Shown here: positions 8,093 to 17,657 of the stretch, in pieces
Layout: each line of letters begins with the position of its first letter
How positions within the stretch are numbered: position 1 is the first letter of the stretch
From: Streptomyces amritsarensis
Lineage (GTDB): Bacteria > Actinomycetota > Actinomycetes > Streptomycetales > Streptomycetaceae
Direction: 5' to 3'
Length of the DNA stretch: 62,938 bases
Assembly (NCBI RefSeq): GCF_001953875.1
Contig: NZ_MQUR01000039.1
Location: 1-62,938 of the forward strand
The notes under the pieces: model-generated
Database searches by the model: none
The model's input: only the letters and a program-made list of their open reading frames with translations
What the model was told of the DNA's origin: nothing
Made by a program: the position numbers and the translations under genes

Positions 8093-8107
8093 TTCCGCAT
8101 GACGGAA
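8093..8107. promoter_or_regulatory. TTCCG-N5-CGGAA box at the catalase start point
   Basis: A perfect box TTCCG-CATGA-CGGAA immediately after the -10. A further TTCCG half-site starts at 8114, 21 bp downstream, keeping the spacing seen at hyi and gcl. Catalase thus appears to carry two different operators. Confidence 0.65.
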
Positions 8108-8146
8108 GACGCTTTCCGTCAGCAGTTACCCGTACGGAAGGTCACC

Positions 8147-9604
8147 ATGTCGAAGCGCACGCTGACGACCGAGTCCGGCGCCCCGGTCGCCGACAATCAG
8201 AACTCCGCCACCGCCGGCGTCGGTGGCCCGCTCCTGATCCAGGACCAGCAGCTCCTGGAGAAGCTCGCCCGCTTCAACCGTGAGCGCATCCCGGAGCGTG
8301 TGGTGCACGCCCGCGGCTCGGCCGCGTACGGCTACTTCGAGGTGACCGACGACGTCACCGCGTACACCAGCGCCGCCTTCCTGAACACGGTCGGCAAGAA
8401 GACCGAGACCTTCCTGCGGTTCTCCACCGTCGCCGACTCCCTCGGCGGTGCGGACGCGGTGCGCGACCCCCGCGGTTTCGCCCTGAAGTTCTACACCGAA
8501 GAGGGCAACTACGACCTCGTCGGCAACAACACCCCGGTGTTCTTCATCAAGGACCCGATCAAGTTCCCCGACTTCATCCACTCCCAGAAGCGCGACCCCT
8601 TCACGGGCAAGCAGGAGCCGGACAACGTCTGGGACTTCTGGGCGCACGCCCCCGAGGCCACGCACCAGATCACCTGGCTGATGGGTGACCGCGGCATCCC
8701 GGCGTCGTACCGCCACATGAACGGCTACGGCTCCCACACCTACCAGTGGACGAACGAGCAGGGCGAGGCCTTCTTCGTCAAGTACCACTTCAAGACGAAC
8801 CAGGGAATCCGCTGCCTCTCCGGCGAGCAGGCCGCCGAGCTCGTCGGCAAGGACCCCAACTCGCACCAGACCGACCTGCTCCAGGCGATCGAGCGCGGTG
8901 TGAACCCGAGCTGGACCCTCTACGTCCAGATCATGCCGGCCGCCGAGGCCGCGGACTACCGCTTCAACCCGTTCGACCTCACCAAGGTGTGGCCGCACGC
9001 CGACTACCCGCTGCAGCGCGTGGGCCGCCTGGTCCTCGACCGCAACCCGGACAACGTCTTCGCCGAGGTCGAGCAGTCCGCCTTCTCCCCGAACAACTTC
9101 GTCCCGGGCATCACCGCCTCGCCGGACAAGATGCTCCAGGGCCGCCTGTTCGCCTACGCCGACGCCCAGCGCTACCGCCTCGGTGTGAACCACACCCAGC
9201 TGCCGGTCAACGCCCCGAAGGCGACGAAGGCCGACAACTACGGCCGCGACGGCGTGATGGCGCTGCGCAACGGCTCGCGCCACGACAAGAACTACGAGCC
9301 CAACTCCTACCAGGGCCCGGCCGAGACCGGTCTGGCGCTGGGCGCCCCGAAGGCCGTCTCCGGCTACACGGGCACCCACGAGGCCCCGGCCCACACGAAG
9401 GACGACGACTTCTTCCAGGCCGGTGAGCTCTACCGCCTGATGTCGGAGGCCGAGAAGCAGCGCCTGGTGGCGAACATCGCCGGGGGCCTCTCCCAGGTCA
9501 CCCTCGAGGACGTCATCGAGAAGAACCTGGCTCACTTCCACGCCGCGGACGCCGACTACGGCCGTCGCGTCGAGGAGGCCGTGCGCGCCCTGCGCGACGC
9601 CTGA
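8147..9604 (+). CDS. kat: Monofunctional haem catalase (clade 3 type)
   Basis: A 485-residue small-subunit catalase that dismutates H2O2 to water and O2. The catalytic His lies in RVVHARGSAAYGYFEV, the active-site Asn in VGNNTPVFFIKDP, and the proximal haem-ligand Tyr in RLFAYADAQRYRLG. An in-frame Met at 8099 lies inside the promoter operator; Met 8147 follows GGAAGG and fits the usual N-terminus. It is placed between glxR and gcl, and its promoter matches the uricase operon promoter, so its likely job is removing uricase-derived peroxide. Ends in a strong hairpin. Confidence 0.96.
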   Translation: MSKRTLTTESGAPVADNQNSATAGVGGPLLIQDQQLLEKLARFNRERIPERVVHARGSAAYGYFEVTDDVTAYTSAAFLNTVGKKTETFLRFSTVADSLGGADAVRDPRGFALKFYTEEGNYDLVGNNTPVFFIKDPIKFPDFIHSQKRDPFTGKQEPDNVWDFWAHAPEATHQITWLMGDRGIPASYRHMNGYGSHTYQWTNEQGEAFFVKYHFKTNQGIRCLSGEQAAELVGKDPNSHQTDLLQAIERGVNPSWTLYVQIMPAAEAADYRFNPFDLTKVWPHADYPLQRVGRLVLDRNPDNVFAEVEQSAFSPNNFVPGITASPDKMLQGRLFAYADAQRYRLGVNHTQLPVNAPKATKADNYGRDGVMALRNGSRHDKNYEPNSYQGPAETGLALGAPKAVSGYTGTHEAPAHTKDDDFFQAGELYRLMSEAEKQRLVANIAGGLSQVTLEDVIEKNLAHFHAADADYGRRVEEAVRALRDA

Positions 9605-9622
9605 GCCGACATGGATGTACCG

Positions 9623-9647
9623 GGGGCCTGACGGGAGGTCAGGCCCC
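9623..9647 (+). terminator. Catalase terminator hairpin
   Basis: A perfect 10-bp stem, 9623-9632 with 9638-9647, closed by a GGGAG loop, 19 bases after the catalase stop. Confidence 0.8.
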
Positions 9648-9679
9648 GGGTGCTGAGCCCGACCCGTGGACCCGGATGA

Positions 9680-10014
9680 GGGGTGGTACGCGGTGAGGGC
9701 AGACCGCGCCAGCGATGCGGCTGGCGCCGCGTGAGGACCGTGGCGGGCGTGCGAGCCAGTGCGGTGGTAATGGGTTCCGAGGCCCGTCTCTTGACCTGAG
9801 GGAGACGGTGCCGGAGTTCTCGTCGCCCGCCCGCCACGGTCCCAGCCACTCCTCTTCTCACAGGGGCTGCGCACAGAGCCCCCTGTGAGGAGCGGAGACC
9901 TCCTCCCCGATACTCCGCCCGGCGGTGCGAACGTCCTGTCGCGCCAGCCTCGCACCGTCGGGCGGTAACAACCAGAGCGCCGAGCCACGGACGGTCCCGT
10001 GACTCGGCGCTTTG
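9680..10014 (+). ncRNA. Candidate structured non-coding RNA (unrecognised)
   Basis: No gene fits here, but the stretch is full of long local inverted repeats. These are 9706-9713/9720-9727 (8 bp); 9736-9749/9828-9841 (14 bp, perfect) enclosing a CCGTCTC/GAGACGG hairpin; 9857-9868/9877-9889 (12 bp, one bulge); 9915-9930/9950-9965 (16 bp with one G-U); and 9976-10001 with 9997-10011 forming an AGCGCCGAG/CTCGGCGCT hairpin followed by TTT. That many nested stems in 330 bases looks like a folded RNA ending in a terminator on the plus strand. It does not match RNase P, tmRNA, SRP or 6S RNA as I know them. Confidence 0.45.
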
Positions 10015-10033
10015 TCGTATCCGGGCCCTCAGC

Positions 10034-10886
10034 GTGTTTCGCGCCCTGTTGACGGATGAAGGGCAGAGCCTGCTGGCTGCCCTGGAGGGCGCGCGGCCGG
10101 CCGAGGAGCAGGTGCGGCTGCGGGGGCTCGCGGCCGCGAAGTTCGGGGCGTACGCCTCCACGATGTACTTCACCCGGACATGGTCGAGCTGTCCTCCCAC
10201 CTGGCCGTGGCCGAATACAAGCTGGACCGCGTGCTCGGGATGGGTGTGGTGCTGGTCGAGCCGATGATGATGCGGCCTCCGGGGCCGGACGGGGGCCACG
10301 ACCCGAGTCGTACGGACCGCCGTTGTCCTGGGCCCTGGAGCAGGTGCGCACGACCGGCTGCGGCTCGATCAGGCTGCCGCCCGGCCTCGCCCCCGGAGCC
10401 GTACCGGACCTCGGGCGGGCCGACGAGGCCGAGTGGATCTCGTACGACGGGGAGGTCCAGGAGCTGGTCCTGTGGTTCGGCCTGGGCCCGGGGGGAAGGC
10501 CGGGCGATGCCATCGTGCGCCGGGCCACGCTGCTGCCCGCCGGTGCCTCGCTCACCGCACGTGGCCTGCCCGAGCCGGCCGTGCGGCCCCTGGGCCGGTA
10601 CCTCTACCGGCCGGACCCGGCCGTGGTCCACGCGGGCCTGGTGGCCGAGGTGGCCGAGAACATCGCCGGCGGCCCCCTGGAGGGCGGCGGCACCCTCCTG
10701 ACGTCCGACGAGCTTCGGTGGACGCCCTTCGCCACGGCGTACGACGTCACGGAGGTGCGGGACGCGGCTGTGCCGCCGCCCCGGTCTTCCGAGGCGCCTC
10801 GGGCGCCCCGCACGGCCGTGGAGTTCGCCGTCACGGCGGCGGCCGGCCCGGTGACCCTGACGGCCGTACCCGTGACCGCGGGGTGA
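10034..10886 (+). pseudogene. Remnant of a THUMP-like SAM-dependent methyltransferase
   Basis: Two pieces of a known actinobacterial protein are separated by a frame change and a missing core. Piece one (10034 to about 10170) encodes FRALLTDEGQSLLAALEG and then KFGAYASTMYFT, typical of the N-terminal part. Piece two (about 10309-10886, another frame) encodes PPLSWALEQVR, the EWISYDGEVQELVLWFG segment and LGRYLYRPDPAVVHAGLVAEV, typical of the THUMP-like C-terminal domain. The intact family is about 400 residues with a central SAM-binding fold that is absent here. The order is preserved, so this looks like an internal deletion plus frameshift. No function expected. Confidence 0.7.
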
Positions 10887-10900
10887 GGTGACGTGACGCG

Positions 10901-10940
10901 AGCGGCCCCCGTCCCTCCTGGTGGAGGGGCGGGGGCCGCT
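10901..10940. terminator. Bidirectional hairpin between the methyltransferase remnant and gcl
   Basis: Bases 10901-10918 and 10923-10940 form an 18-bp stem with one G-U pair and a 4-base loop. It lies just past the gcl stop (minus strand) and also past the end of the plus-strand remnant, so it can serve both directions. Confidence 0.85.
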
Positions 10941-10956
10941 CTGCGGTGCGGGGCGG

Positions 10957-12744
<1,788 letters not shown>

Positions 12745-12776
12745 CAGGTTCTCCTGCGGGTCTGGCGGTCAGGCTT

Positions 12777-12791
12777 TTCCGTAATCCGGAA
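12777..12791. promoter_or_regulatory. Perfect TTCCG-N5-CGGAA box, gcl proximal
   Basis: An inverted repeat TTCCG-TAATC-CGGAA in the gcl leader, 33 bases before the start codon. Its centre is 21 bp from that of the next box. Confidence 0.7.
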
Positions 12792-12797
12792 GTTTTG

Positions 12798-12812
12798 TTC
12801 TGCTATACGGAA
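12798..12812. promoter_or_regulatory. TTCCG-type box, gcl distal
   Basis: Reads TTCTG-N5-CGGAA on the plus strand (9 of 10 matches). On the minus strand it begins one base after the -10 hexamer, so it covers the start point, as at hyi and catalase. Confidence 0.65.
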
Positions 12813-12813
12813 C

Positions 12814-12842
12814 AAGCTAAGCGGCGTCTTCTTCGGCGTCAA
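12814..12842 (-). promoter_or_regulatory. gcl promoter
   Basis: On the minus strand: TTGACG (12842-12837), a 17-base spacer and TAGCTT (12819-12814), followed directly by two TTCCG-type boxes. Confidence 0.55.
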
Positions 12843-13010
12843 GGCGGTGAGGGACCCCGGAAACCACCAAAAGCCGCATCTCGCTCGACGACTTGTACAA
12901 ATCACTGATCCGCCGGCGGGAACGGGGCGGAAATGGCGCGCATGCTCGCCCCGGTGGTCGCCGGTGGTGGAGCATGGACCCACGCACGGCGACGGAGGGG
13001 GCCAGGTGTC

Positions 13011-13877
13011 ATGGCGGAAGCGGTACCGGTGCGCTGCCCGGCGTGCCTGCGCGAGAACGGCTACACCGCGCCGGTCTTCCCCTGCGCCTGCGGGAGCCCG
13101 GTCAATCCCCCGCTGGACCTGTCCGCGCCGCCGCTGCTGCTGACCCACCGCACCTGGTCGGACAGCTGGGTGACGGTGCGCTGCACGGCGTGCGGGCGGG
13201 AGAGCGAGTGGCCGCATCCCGAGGTGGGCTGCGGATCATGCGGCACGGTGGTGCGCCTTCCGGTACATCCGCCGGAAGCGGGTGCGGGGCCCAGGTCCAC
13301 GGCGGGCCCGGGATCCACCGCGGACCCCGCGGCGGCGGACCCCGCGGTTGCGGGTGGTACGGGGGCGGGCCGCGCGGCGGCCCCGCCGGACCCGCGCGGC
13401 GAGGCCGCCGGCGGTATGGCGGCGGAAGGCCCGGCGCGCCCCGGCCCGGACCCGGCGCACATACCGCTGTCGCGGCCGGCGGCGGTGCCGCGGCCCGCGT
13501 TCCGGCCGGTGACCATCCGTACGGCCAGGGACGCGGTGGCCACCGCCGCGCTGTACCTGCGCTGGCTCGGCTTCCAGGACGTACGGCAGCCCGACGGGCG
13601 CCCCATCCCCTCGGCGGCGGTGGATCTGCGGGCACCGGGGCTGGTGGCGCAGGTGGACCCGACCACCGCGCCGGCCGGGCTGCGGGCGGTGGAGTGCGTC
13701 TGGCTGAACGGCCTCACGGCTTCGGCGACCAGCGTCTACTTCTCGCTCGCCGGGTACACGGCGGACGCCCGCAGCCGGGCGGACGATCTCGGGATACCGC
13801 TGTTCGTCATGGACCTCACCGGCATGCCGCAGCCGGTCAACGACCCGGCGGACGCGCTGGTCGGATGGGGCGCGTAG
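13011..13877 (+). CDS. Zinc-ribbon protein with a degenerate Mrr-like nuclease domain
   Basis: A 288-residue protein of unknown role. Residues 1-85 carry four Cys pairs (CPAC, CAC, CTAC, CGSC) typical of zinc ribbons. An Ala/Gly/Pro-rich linker follows. Residues about 165-285 resemble the Mrr-type PD-(D/E)XK fold: an arginine-rich helix, YLRWLGFQDV, a VDLRAPGLVAQVDP strand pair, then VYFSLAGYTADARSRADDLGIPLFVMDL. Where Mrr nucleases have QxK the sequence has QVD, so the catalytic Lys seems lost. ATG 13011 follows GGAGG; an upstream in-frame Met (12933) lacks such a site. It diverges from gcl. Confidence 0.75.
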   Translation: MAEAVPVRCPACLRENGYTAPVFPCACGSPVNPPLDLSAPPLLLTHRTWSDSWVTVRCTACGRESEWPHPEVGCGSCGTVVRLPVHPPEAGAGPRSTAGPGSTADPAAADPAVAGGTGAGRAAAPPDPRGEAAGGMAAEGPARPGPDPAHIPLSRPAAVPRPAFRPVTIRTARDAVATAALYLRWLGFQDVRQPDGRPIPSAAVDLRAPGLVAQVDPTTAPAGLRAVECVWLNGLTASATSVYFSLAGYTADARSRADDLGIPLFVMDLTGMPQPVNDPADALVGWGA

Positions 13878-13930
13878 CGGCCCACCCCTTAGGCTCGTGG
13901 CGTTGACCGCCGACTGTCGAGGAGAGTCCT

Positions 13931-14419
13931 GTGAGCCTGTACGACATCCCGCTGACCACCCTGTCCGACGAGCCCACCAGCCTGGCCGCGCACAAGGGCA
14001 AGGCGATCCTCCTGGTGAACACCGCGTCGCAGTGCGGTCTCACCCCGCAGTACTCGGGACTGGCCCGCCTGCAGTTCAGGTACGAGGAGAAGGGCTTCAC
14101 GGTCATCGGCGTGCCCTGCAACCAGTTCGGCGGGCAGGAGCCCGGCAATGCCGAGGACATCCAGACCTTCTGCGCGGCCGGTTTCGGGGTCACCTTCCCG
14201 ATGCTGGAGAAGTCCGAGGTCAACGGCGAGAACCGGCACCCGCTCTACCAGGAGCTGGTGAAGACCCCGGACGCGGACGGCGAGGCGGGGGACATCCAGT
14301 GGAACTTCGAGAAGTTCCTGATCTCCCCCGCCGGTGAGGTCGTGGCGCGCTTCCGCCCGCGGACCGAGCCGGAGGCCGCCGAGGTCATCGCCGCGATCGA
14401 GGCGCACCTGCCCGCGTAG
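13931..14419 (+). CDS. Glutathione peroxidase-family thiol peroxidase
   Basis: A 162-residue cytosolic peroxidase of the GPx family with Cys, not selenocysteine. The catalytic tetrad is visible: Cys35 in NTASQCGLT, the PCNQFGGQEPG segment with Gln, and QWNFEKFL with Trp and Asn. Actinomycetes lack glutathione, so the reductant is probably thioredoxin or mycothiol-linked (known for related enzymes; inferred here). GTG 13931 follows GAGGAG at good spacing. It stands alone, 53 bases after the zinc-ribbon gene. Confidence 0.95.
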   Translation: MSLYDIPLTTLSDEPTSLAAHKGKAILLVNTASQCGLTPQYSGLARLQFRYEEKGFTVIGVPCNQFGGQEPGNAEDIQTFCAAGFGVTFPMLEKSEVNGENRHPLYQELVKTPDADGEAGDIQWNFEKFLISPAGEVVARFRPRTEPEAAEVIAAIEAHLPA

Positions 14420-14449
14420 GCGCGTACGCGGGGCCCGGGGGCGCCGCAC

Positions 14450-14525
14450 CGCCCCGCCGCCCGACCGGTCGCCGCCCCGCCGCCTGAACGCCCCGCCGCC
14501 TGACCGGTCCGCCGCCCCGCCGCCG
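14450..14525. repeat. Short degenerate GC repeat between gpx and the acyl-CoA ligase
   Basis: Four or five imperfect copies of a unit of about 20 bases built on CGCCCCGCCGCCTGA and CCGGTC. It lies in the convergent gap between two genes. No hairpin as strong as the neighbouring terminators was found. Confidence 0.5.
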
Positions 14526-14561
14526 TGCCGTCCGACGGGTGCCGGCCGCCGGGGCCCCGGC

Positions 14562-16268
14562 TCAGCCCAGGTCCGCCTCGCGGTACTCCGCCGCCGAGCC
14601 CGCGGCCGTGAGGTCCCGCAGCTCCACCCGCCGGATCTTGCCGGACACGGTCTTCGGGAGCTCGCCGAACTCGATGCACCGGATCCTCTTGTACGGGGAC
14701 AGCACGGCGCGCGAGTGCTCGAACAGCAGCCGGGCGGTCTCCGGCCCGGGCTCCCACCCGCCGGCGAGCGTGACGTAGGCCTTCGGGACCGCCAGCCGCA
14801 GCTCGTCGGGGGCGGGGACGACGGCGGCCTCGGCGACCGCCTCGTGCTCCAGCAGTGCGCTCTCCAGCTCGAACGGGCTGATCTTGTAGTCGGAGGCCTT
14901 GAAGACGTCGTCGGAGCGCCCGACATAGGTGAGGTAGCCGTCGGCGTCCCGGGCGGCGATGTCGCCGGTCCGGTAGAGCCCGTCCGCCATGGCCTCGGCG
15001 GTGCGCTGCGGGTCGTCCCGGTAGCCGGTCATCACCCCGGCGGGCCGTACGCGCAGGTCCACGCAGAGCTCGCCCTCGTCGGCGGACTCCTTGCCGGTGA
15101 CGGGGTCCAGCAGGACGATCTCGTAGCCGGGTGCCGGGCGGCCCATGGAGCCGGGCTTGACGGGGACGCCGGGGAAGTTGCCGACCTGGAGGGTGGTCTC
15201 GGTCTGGCCGAAGCCGTCGCGGATGGTGACGCCCCAGGCCTCGCGCACCTTCTCGATGACCTCGGGGTTGAGCGGCTCGCCGGCGGCGACGGCCTCGCGC
15301 GGGGGCCGGGCGAGCCGGGTGAGGTCGGACTGGATCAGCATCCGCCACACGGTGGGCGGGGCGCAGAAGGTGGTGACGCCGTGCCGGTCCATCTCGGCCA
15401 TCAGGCGTTCGGGGTCGAAGCGGGTGTAGTTGTGGACGAAGACGGTCGCGCCGGCGTTCCAGGGGGCGAAGAGGTTGGACCAGGCGTGCTTGGCCCAGCC
15501 GGGCGAGGCGATGTTGAGGTGCACGTCGCCGGGGCGCAGTCCGAGCCAGTACATGGTGGAGAGGTGCCCGATGGGGTACGAGGCGTGGGTGTGCTCGACG
15601 AGCTTGGGGCGGTCGGTGGTGCCGGAGGTGAAGTAAAGCATCAGGGGGTCGGTGGCGAGGGTCTCCCCGTCGGGGACGAAGCCGCCTGCGGCCTCCGGTG
15701 CGTGGGCGGCGTCGGCGAGACGCAGCCAGCCGGCGGGGACCTCCGCCTCGCGGCCGGCGGCGATCCGGGTGTAGCCGCCCGGCACGTCGTCGAACTTGGC
15801 CGTGTCCTCGGCGCGGGCGACGACGTGGCGCACGTGGCCGCGCTCGACCCGGTCGCGCAGGTCTGCCGGTCCGAGGAGCGGGGTGGCGGGGATGACGACG
15901 GCGCGGAGCTTCATCGCGCCGAGCATCACCTCCCACAGCTCGCGCTGGTTGCCGAGCATGACGAGGATCCGGTCGCCGGGCTCGACGCCTCGGGCGCGCA
16001 GCCAGTTGGCGGTGGCGTCGGACCGGGCGGCGAGCTGCGCGAAGGAGAGGGCCTCGCCGGAGCCGTCCTTCTCGGCGATGCGCAGGGCCTCGGCGTCGTT
16101 GCCGGCGGCGATGTGGTCGAACCAGTCGAGGGCCCAGTTGAAGCGGTGGGGGCGGGGCCAGGTGAATCCGGTGTGGGCGGCTTCGTAGTCGCCGCGGCGT
16201 TCCAGCAGGAAGTCCCGCGCGGCGAGGAACTCGGCAACGGCGCTGTTCCGGGCACTGTCGGTCGTCAT
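14562..16268 (-). CDS. AMP-dependent acyl-CoA ligase (medium-chain acyl-CoA synthetase-like)
   Basis: A 568-residue member of the ANL superfamily that activates a carboxylic acid with ATP and joins it to CoA. The P-loop-like LYFTSGTTDRPKLVEH (about residues 210-225), the DGFGQTE motif, YRTGDIA and the C-terminal catalytic Lys in PKTVSGKIRRVEL are all present. The sequence near the N-terminus (GFTWPRPHRFNWALDWFD) is like that of medium-chain/benzoate-type acyl-CoA synthetases. The acid substrate cannot be predicted. Start is ATG 16268. Neighbours give no pathway hint. Confidence 0.9.
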   Translation of the reverse strand: MTTDSARNSAVAEFLAARDFLLERRGDYEAAHTGFTWPRPHRFNWALDWFDHIAAGNDAEALRIAEKDGSGEALSFAQLAARSDATANWLRARGVEPGDRILVMLGNQRELWEVMLGAMKLRAVVIPATPLLGPADLRDRVERGHVRHVVARAEDTAKFDDVPGGYTRIAAGREAEVPAGWLRLADAAHAPEAAGGFVPDGETLATDPLMLYFTSGTTDRPKLVEHTHASYPIGHLSTMYWLGLRPGDVHLNIASPGWAKHAWSNLFAPWNAGATVFVHNYTRFDPERLMAEMDRHGVTTFCAPPTVWRMLIQSDLTRLARPPREAVAAGEPLNPEVIEKVREAWGVTIRDGFGQTETTLQVGNFPGVPVKPGSMGRPAPGYEIVLLDPVTGKESADEGELCVDLRVRPAGVMTGYRDDPQRTAEAMADGLYRTGDIAARDADGYLTYVGRSDDVFKASDYKISPFELESALLEHEAVAEAAVVPAPDELRLAVPKAYVTLAGGWEPGPETARLLFEHSRAVLSPYKRIRCIEFGELPKTVSGKIRRVELRDLTAAGSAAEYREADLG

Positions 16269-16386
16269 GGCAGGTATCGTGCCGCGTTCGGTGTACGGAC
16301 CACCAGGGCGGCGTCAGCCGTGAGTTGACCGCTTGCGCCGGTGGGGCGTCACTTCGGCGGCGCCGGCAGCGGTCAGCGGTCGGCGG

Positions 16387-17505
16387 TCAGCGGCGGATCG
16401 GCGCGAACCGTACGGACGGGGCGGGCCGCTCGGGCCCGCCGGGCACACCACCCAGGTCGGCGATCAGCTTCTCCCCCTCGGCGACGATCTCCTCCTCGGC
16501 CGCCGTCGACACCCGGTCGAACAGTTCGACGGTGAGCACCGTGCCCTCCATCCTCCACAGGCCGGCGAGGAACCCGTCGACGAGCAGGGTGCAGTGGGCC
16601 TGGTTCCCGGTCCAGCTGCGCCCCTTGACCTCGGGGGCGACCACGCGGGTCCGGTCGGCGTGCGAGAGCAGGAGGTTGTCGAACTCCGGGAGGAAGCGGG
16701 GCGGCGCCGGTGTCGCTGCGTCCGGTCGGGGCGCGTCGGGCAGGTCGAAGAGCTCCCCGCCCTTCTCGTCACGGAAGGCGAGCAGCCGGGGCCGCAGCCG
16801 CTCGAAGGCCTCGCGCAGCCGGGTCAGGCCGGCCCAGGTCTGCATGTCCTTGACGGAGGCGGGCCCGAACGCGGCGAGGTAGCGCAGGACGACGTCGTCC
16901 ACGGGCTGCGCCGCGCCGGCGGGCTCGCCGAGCCAGTTCTCGACCGTGGTCAGCCGCACCTGCCCGCTACGGCCCCACACCCCGCGGGGCGTCACCTGCA
17001 CCAGCGGCAGCCGGCAGCGGGCCGCGACGGACAGGGCCTGCGGGTCGGCGTCGGGCCACTCCTTCAGCAGGTCCTCGCGGATCTCGGCCATGGTGCGCGG
17101 CGCCTCGTCGACGAGGGCACGGGCCCGGTCGGCCAGCCGGTCCAGGTCCACTCCGGCGAGGCCCTTGCGGAAGTAGTCGACCTCTCGGTCGCGGGCGGGC
17201 TGGACGAGGGGGCGCAGGGTGAGGGCGTCGTAGGCGGTGTGGGTGTGGATGGTGGAGCGCATGGTGACCATCCGGACCACCTCGCGGGACTCCATCAGGC
17301 CGGCCAGTTCGGCGGGGTCGAAGCCGGCCAGGCGGGCGTGCAGTTGGAAGTAGGGCGGCTTGACGTTCTGCGCCTGCAGCCCGAGGAGGTGGGCGACGGC
17401 GTCCCGCGCGGACATCTCGGCCCGGCCCAGCAGCAGCTGGCGGGCGAGCGTGGCACGGTTCAGCGCGCGGGTGTCGAGTACGGGATGTGTCGTCCTGGAG
17501 GCCAT
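16387..17505 (-). CDS. AlkZ/YcaQ-type winged-helix DNA glycosylase
   Basis: A 372-residue protein of the winged-helix (HTH_42) family that includes AlkZ, a glycosylase that unhooks DNA crosslinks and bulky adducts in Streptomyces. The catalytic QxQ motif is present as Gln44-Ala-Gln46 in HLLGLQAQN. The following VRMVTMRSTIHTHT and, late in the protein, FLPEFDNLLLSHADRTRV and LLVDGFLAGLW are family marks. It could be a self-resistance or general repair enzyme. Start is ATG 17505. It diverges from the Wadjet operon across 150 bases. Confidence 0.85.
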   Translation of the reverse strand: MASRTTHPVLDTRALNRATLARQLLLGRAEMSARDAVAHLLGLQAQNVKPPYFQLHARLAGFDPAELAGLMESREVVRMVTMRSTIHTHTAYDALTLRPLVQPARDREVDYFRKGLAGVDLDRLADRARALVDEAPRTMAEIREDLLKEWPDADPQALSVAARCRLPLVQVTPRGVWGRSGQVRLTTVENWLGEPAGAAQPVDDVVLRYLAAFGPASVKDMQTWAGLTRLREAFERLRPRLLAFRDEKGGELFDLPDAPRPDAATPAPPRFLPEFDNLLLSHADRTRVVAPEVKGRSWTGNQAHCTLLVDGFLAGLWRMEGTVLTVELFDRVSTAAEEEIVAEGEKLIADLGGVPGGPERPAPSVRFAPIRR

Positions 17506-17596
17506 GACAGCAAACTATCCGCCCTTGCGGACACCTTCAGTCAGCAACTCCGCAACTCCACAGACCCCGTGGCCACCGCCGAGCAGTAGGTGAATA

Positions 17597-17626
17597 TTCC
17601 GGCGGAACATCTTTGAACCGCCGGAA
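17597..17626. promoter_or_regulatory. Perfect inverted repeat upstream of jetA
   Basis: TTCCGGCGG at 17597-17605 and CCGCCGGAA at 17618-17626 are exact complements around a 12-base AT-richer spacer. The repeat ends 31 bases before the jetA ATG. A TAATCT hexamer at 17645-17650 could be a -10 for a nearly leaderless message. It may be an operator for the defence operon. Confidence 0.55.
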
Positions 17627-17657
17627 ACGGCAGGTACCACTGCGTAATCTCGACGCC

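Noticed and set aside
8126..10555. 809-codon minus-strand frame across catalase and the structured spacer
   Set aside because: Antisense shadow of catalase; the rest covers hairpins and gives no recognisable domain.
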